Assembly: GCA_013214715.1 (NCBI GenBank)
Contig: JABSSB010000075.1
Coordinates: forward strand, 1 to 7,831
Length of the DNA stretch: 7,831 nt
Source of the DNA: Paracoccaceae bacterium
Lineage (GTDB): Bacteria > Pseudomonadota > Alphaproteobacteria > Rhodobacterales > Rhodobacteraceae
Reading direction: 5' to 3'
Translations under genes and position numbers: made by a program
In this document: in pieces, positions 6,330-7,831 of the stretch
How the letters are laid out: each line of letters begins with the position of its first letter
Position numbering within the stretch: position 1 is the stretch's first letter
The notes under the pieces: model-generated
Told to the model about the DNA's origin: nothing
Databases searched by the model: none
The model's input: only the letters and a program-made list of their open reading frames with translations

Positions 6330-7621
6330 TCCGCGGCGACCTTTGCAGCCGCGATACGCTTGATCGCGTCCACGACATCCAGGGCCGAGGATAGCCCGTC
6401 TTCGTGGAAGCCATTTTTCATCCAGGCGCCGCAGAACCAGGTATTGTTGGCTCCATTCCACTCGGCCACGCGAGCCTGCGCCTTGAAAGCTTCGGCGTTA
6501 TAAACGGGGTGGCGCAGCGAGACCTGATCATAGATCAGCTCTTCCCGGATCGGGCGGCGCGAATTGAGCGTGACGAAATGCGGATCCGATTGTGGGATCG
6601 GCTGCAGCGCGTTCATCCAATAGCTCAGATCAATCACGTCCGACGACATGTCCGACGGCTCGGTATAGGTCCAGGACGACCAGACCTTGCGATTTGCAGG
6701 CATCAGGCTTTCATCACAATGCAGCACGATATCATTGGGCTGATAGGCAATGGCCCCCAGATCGCGGCGTTCATCGCCGGTGGCATCTTCCAGCATCTTC
6801 AGGCTGTCATCGGAATGGGTGGCAAAGATGACCTCATCAAACAGCTCAGGCTCTACCCCCCAGGCACGGACAGTTACACCCGCCGGGTGACGCGAGACCG
6901 ATTTGATCGGCGTTCCAAGCCGCAGCGCCACGCCATCGGCGCGCAGCCGGGTTTCCAGACGCGAGACATATTCGACCGACCCGCCCTGCACCGTGTGCCA
7001 CTGATGCTGGCCGGTATGGTGCAGCAGATGGTGATTTGCGAAAAAGCGGATCAACGCATCGGCCGGGAAGTCGAGGATCTTTTCCTTCGGCGTCGACCAG
7101 ATCGCACCGGAAAACGGCGTCAGGTAATAGTCGCGGAAATAACTGCCCAGCCCCAAGGTCGCGATCAGGTCGCGCACGGTCATGCCGGGGCGCACGGTGT
7201 TTTGCGCATGTTTGTTAAAACGGAAGATGTCCCGCACCATGGCCAAAAACTTCGGGTTCACCAGGTTGCTGCGCTGCGCAAAGAGCGAATCCAGATCGTT
7301 CAGCGCATAATCCAGCCAGCCGTCGCGGACCGAGACGCCAAAGCTCATTTGGCTTTTGGCGGTGGGCACATCAAGCTCTTGGAACAATTCTACAAGGTTG
7401 GGGTAATTCACATGGTTGAACACGATGAACCCGGTGTCGACGGGCTGATCGCCGCGCTTGCCCGCCATGACCGTGCGGGCATGACCGCCCAGACGTTTTT
7501 CAGATTCGAACAGCGTCACGCGATGCGTGCCAGACAGCGCAAAGGCCGCGCCCATGCCTGAGATACCAGCCCCGATCACAGCGATTTTGCGGGGCGGTGT
7601 GGAAAGGTGGTCAAAGGACAT
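6326..7621 (-). CDS. FAD-dependent oxidoreductase, COG2907 / amine-oxidase fold (furan fatty acid pathway candidate)
   Basis: The 431-residue protein starts with a Rossmann dinucleotide site: IAVIGAGISGMG at 13-24 (G17-x-G19-x-x-G22) and an acidic end of strand two in FESEKRLGGHA. The C-terminal FAD motif is WFCGAWMKNGFHEDGLSSALDVV. Between these are DTGFIVFNHVNYPNL and the substrate domain with TPFSGAIWSTP. This layout fits COG2907 oxidoreductases, relatives of phytoene desaturase and amine oxidases. It is the first gene of the operon. The R. sphaeroides counterpart (RSP_1091, from memory) is needed for O2-dependent conversion of an 11-methyl trans-octadecenoyl phospholipid chain to a furan fatty acid. 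By fold it is the natural candidate for the desaturase step (UfaD), but I have not verified that mapping. No SAM methylase gene lies in this window; it would be expected elsewhere. The ATG at 7621 has no strong Shine-Dalgarno sequence. Confidence 0.93.
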   Translation of the reverse strand: MSFDHLSTPPRKIAVIGAGISGMGAAFALSGTHRVTLFESEKRLGGHARTVMAGKRGDQPVDTGFIVFNHVNYPNLVELFQELDVPTAKSQMSFGVSVRDGWLDYALNDLDSLFAQRSNLVNPKFLAMVRDIFRFNKHAQNTVRPGMTVRDLIATLGLGSYFRDYYLTPFSGAIWSTPKEKILDFPADALIRFFANHHLLHHTGQHQWHTVQGGSVEYVSRLETRLRADGVALRLGTPIKSVSRHPAGVTVRAWGVEPELFDEVIFATHSDDSLKMLEDATGDERRDLGAIAYQPNDIVLHCDESLMPANRKVWSSWTYTEPSDMSSDVIDLSYWMNALQPIPQSDPHFVTLNSRRPIREELIYDQVSLRHPVYNAEAFKAQARVAEWNGANNTWFCGAWMKNGFHEDGLSSALDVVDAIKRIAAAKVAAE

Positions 7622-7695
7622 GGATATAGGGTCTTTCGTCTAATGTCGGGTCTTGGTCGTTCTGCACGGGACCGCGCCCCGCTGTGTCATAAGAT

Positions 7696-7723
7696 GCTAC
7701 GCAGCAAATCCAGACCCGGATGC
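7696..7723 (-). promoter_or_regulatory. Putative RpoE/ECF11 promoter for the five-gene operon
   Basis: On the minus strand, GCATCC (7723-7718) is followed by exactly 16 bp and then CGTAGC (7701-7696). This resembles the ECF11 pattern TGATCC-N16-CGTA and has the same spacing as the stronger rightward copy at 7749. The ATCC and CGTA cores are kept; the leading TG of the -35 element is lost or shifted by one base. Transcription would begin about 7688, giving a leader of about 65 nt before the oxidoreductase ATG. A sigma-70 promoter in the same stretch is not excluded. Confidence 0.5.
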
Positions 7724-7728
7724 AAAAG

Positions 7729-7743
7729 GAAAAAACTTTTTTC
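7729..7743. promoter_or_regulatory. A6-C-T6 palindrome between divergent promoters
   Basis: GAAAAAACTTTTTTC is a perfect inverted repeat with 7-bp arms around a central C. It lies midway between the two putative -35 elements (5 bp from each), in an otherwise GC-rich region. A-tracts of this kind bend DNA and could serve as an UP-like element for both promoters or as a site for a symmetric regulator or IHF/HU-type protein. Confidence 0.5.
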
Positions 7744-7748
7744 TCAGG

Positions 7749-7776
7749 TGATCCAAACGCAACAGACAAGCGTAAC
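7749..7776 (+). promoter_or_regulatory. Putative rightward RpoE/ECF11 promoter (likely rpoE-chrR)
   Basis: TGATCC (7749-7754), 16 bp, CGTAAC (7771-7776). This matches the two-box pattern I know for R. sphaeroides RpoE and other ECF11 promoters (-35 TGATCC, -10 CGTA). It fires rightward towards a gene beyond the window. In R. sphaeroides the operon matching 2989-7621 is divergent from rpoE-chrR, and rpoE is autoregulated, so this is most likely the rpoE promoter. The start site would fall near 7783, leaving about 48 nt of leader inside the window. No coding start can be confirmed there. Confidence 0.65.
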
Positions 7777-7831
7777 GGTTTTATGTTGATGCCGGTTGAT
7801 CATCCTGTCCCGGACCGCGTAGACCGGGGGC

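Noticed and set aside
5655..6503. 282-codon plus-strand open frame opposite DUF1365
   Set aside because: It is antisense to a conserved gene, spans the junction of two real genes, and shows no domain.
6404..7561. 385-codon open frame on the plus strand opposite the FAD oxidoreductase gene
   Set aside because: It mirrors a clearly conserved minus-strand gene. Its protein is Arg/His/Gln-rich with no recognisable motif, as expected from antisense reading of GC-rich codons.
7783..7831. ATG at 7783 opening a frame to the window end as the rpoE start
   Set aside because: It has no ribosome binding site, sits at the predicted transcription start, and its residues MLMPVDHPVP do not resemble the sigma factor N-terminus I know. 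A later start outside the window is more likely.

Overview
The window looks like chromosomal DNA from an alphaproteobacterium of the Rhodobacteraceae/Roseobacter type. The reasons are moderately high GC, compact operons, and a gene set (DUF1045, rpe, DUF3775, and FAD oxidoreductase-DUF1365-MFS-DUF3833-SDR) that I know from that family. I see no mobile element, tRNA, rRNA or CRISPR array.

Left part, rightward genes (about 63-1946): a DUF1045 protein of the 2H-phosphoesterase type linked to phosphonate metabolism, a small membrane-anchored Gly/Trp-rich protein of unknown function, and a normal ribulose-phosphate 3-epimerase (rpe). They are separated by 139 and 71 bp, so they are probably not one tight operon. 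The first 24 bp may hold the start of a divergent gene.

Middle (about 1977-2920, leftward): a decayed uracil-DNA-glycosylase-family gene converges on rpe. It has an in-frame TGA, a one-base frameshift near the 3' end, no convincing start, and a Leu where the family has the catalytic-motif His. Upstream of it is an intact DUF3775 gene whose ribosome binding site lies inside a perfect 8-bp inverted repeat.

Right part (2989-7621, leftward): five genes with junctions of a 4-bp overlap, 2, 3 and 3 bp, clearly one operon: FAD-dependent oxidoreductase (COG2907 type) > DUF1365 > MFS_2-type transporter > DUF3833 > short-chain dehydrogenase. This order matches, from memory, the Rhodobacter sphaeroides RSP_1091-1087 operon. 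That operon belongs to the RpoE/ChrR singlet-oxygen regulon, contributes to furan fatty acid synthesis on membrane phospholipids, and lies next to and divergent from rpoE-chrR. The last 130 bp fit this. They hold a strong rightward RpoE-like (ECF11) promoter (TGATCC-N16-CGTAAC) and a weaker leftward counterpart (GCATCC-N16-CGTAGC) back to back around an A6-C-T6 palindrome. I predict that rpoE-chrR starts just beyond the right edge.

In the proposed system, oxidative stress releases an ECF sigma factor, which fires the divergent promoters. The FAD oxidoreductase and DUF1365 protein then modify methylated unsaturated acyl chains. The transporter, DUF3833 and SDR proteins have accessory roles that I cannot assign from sequence.
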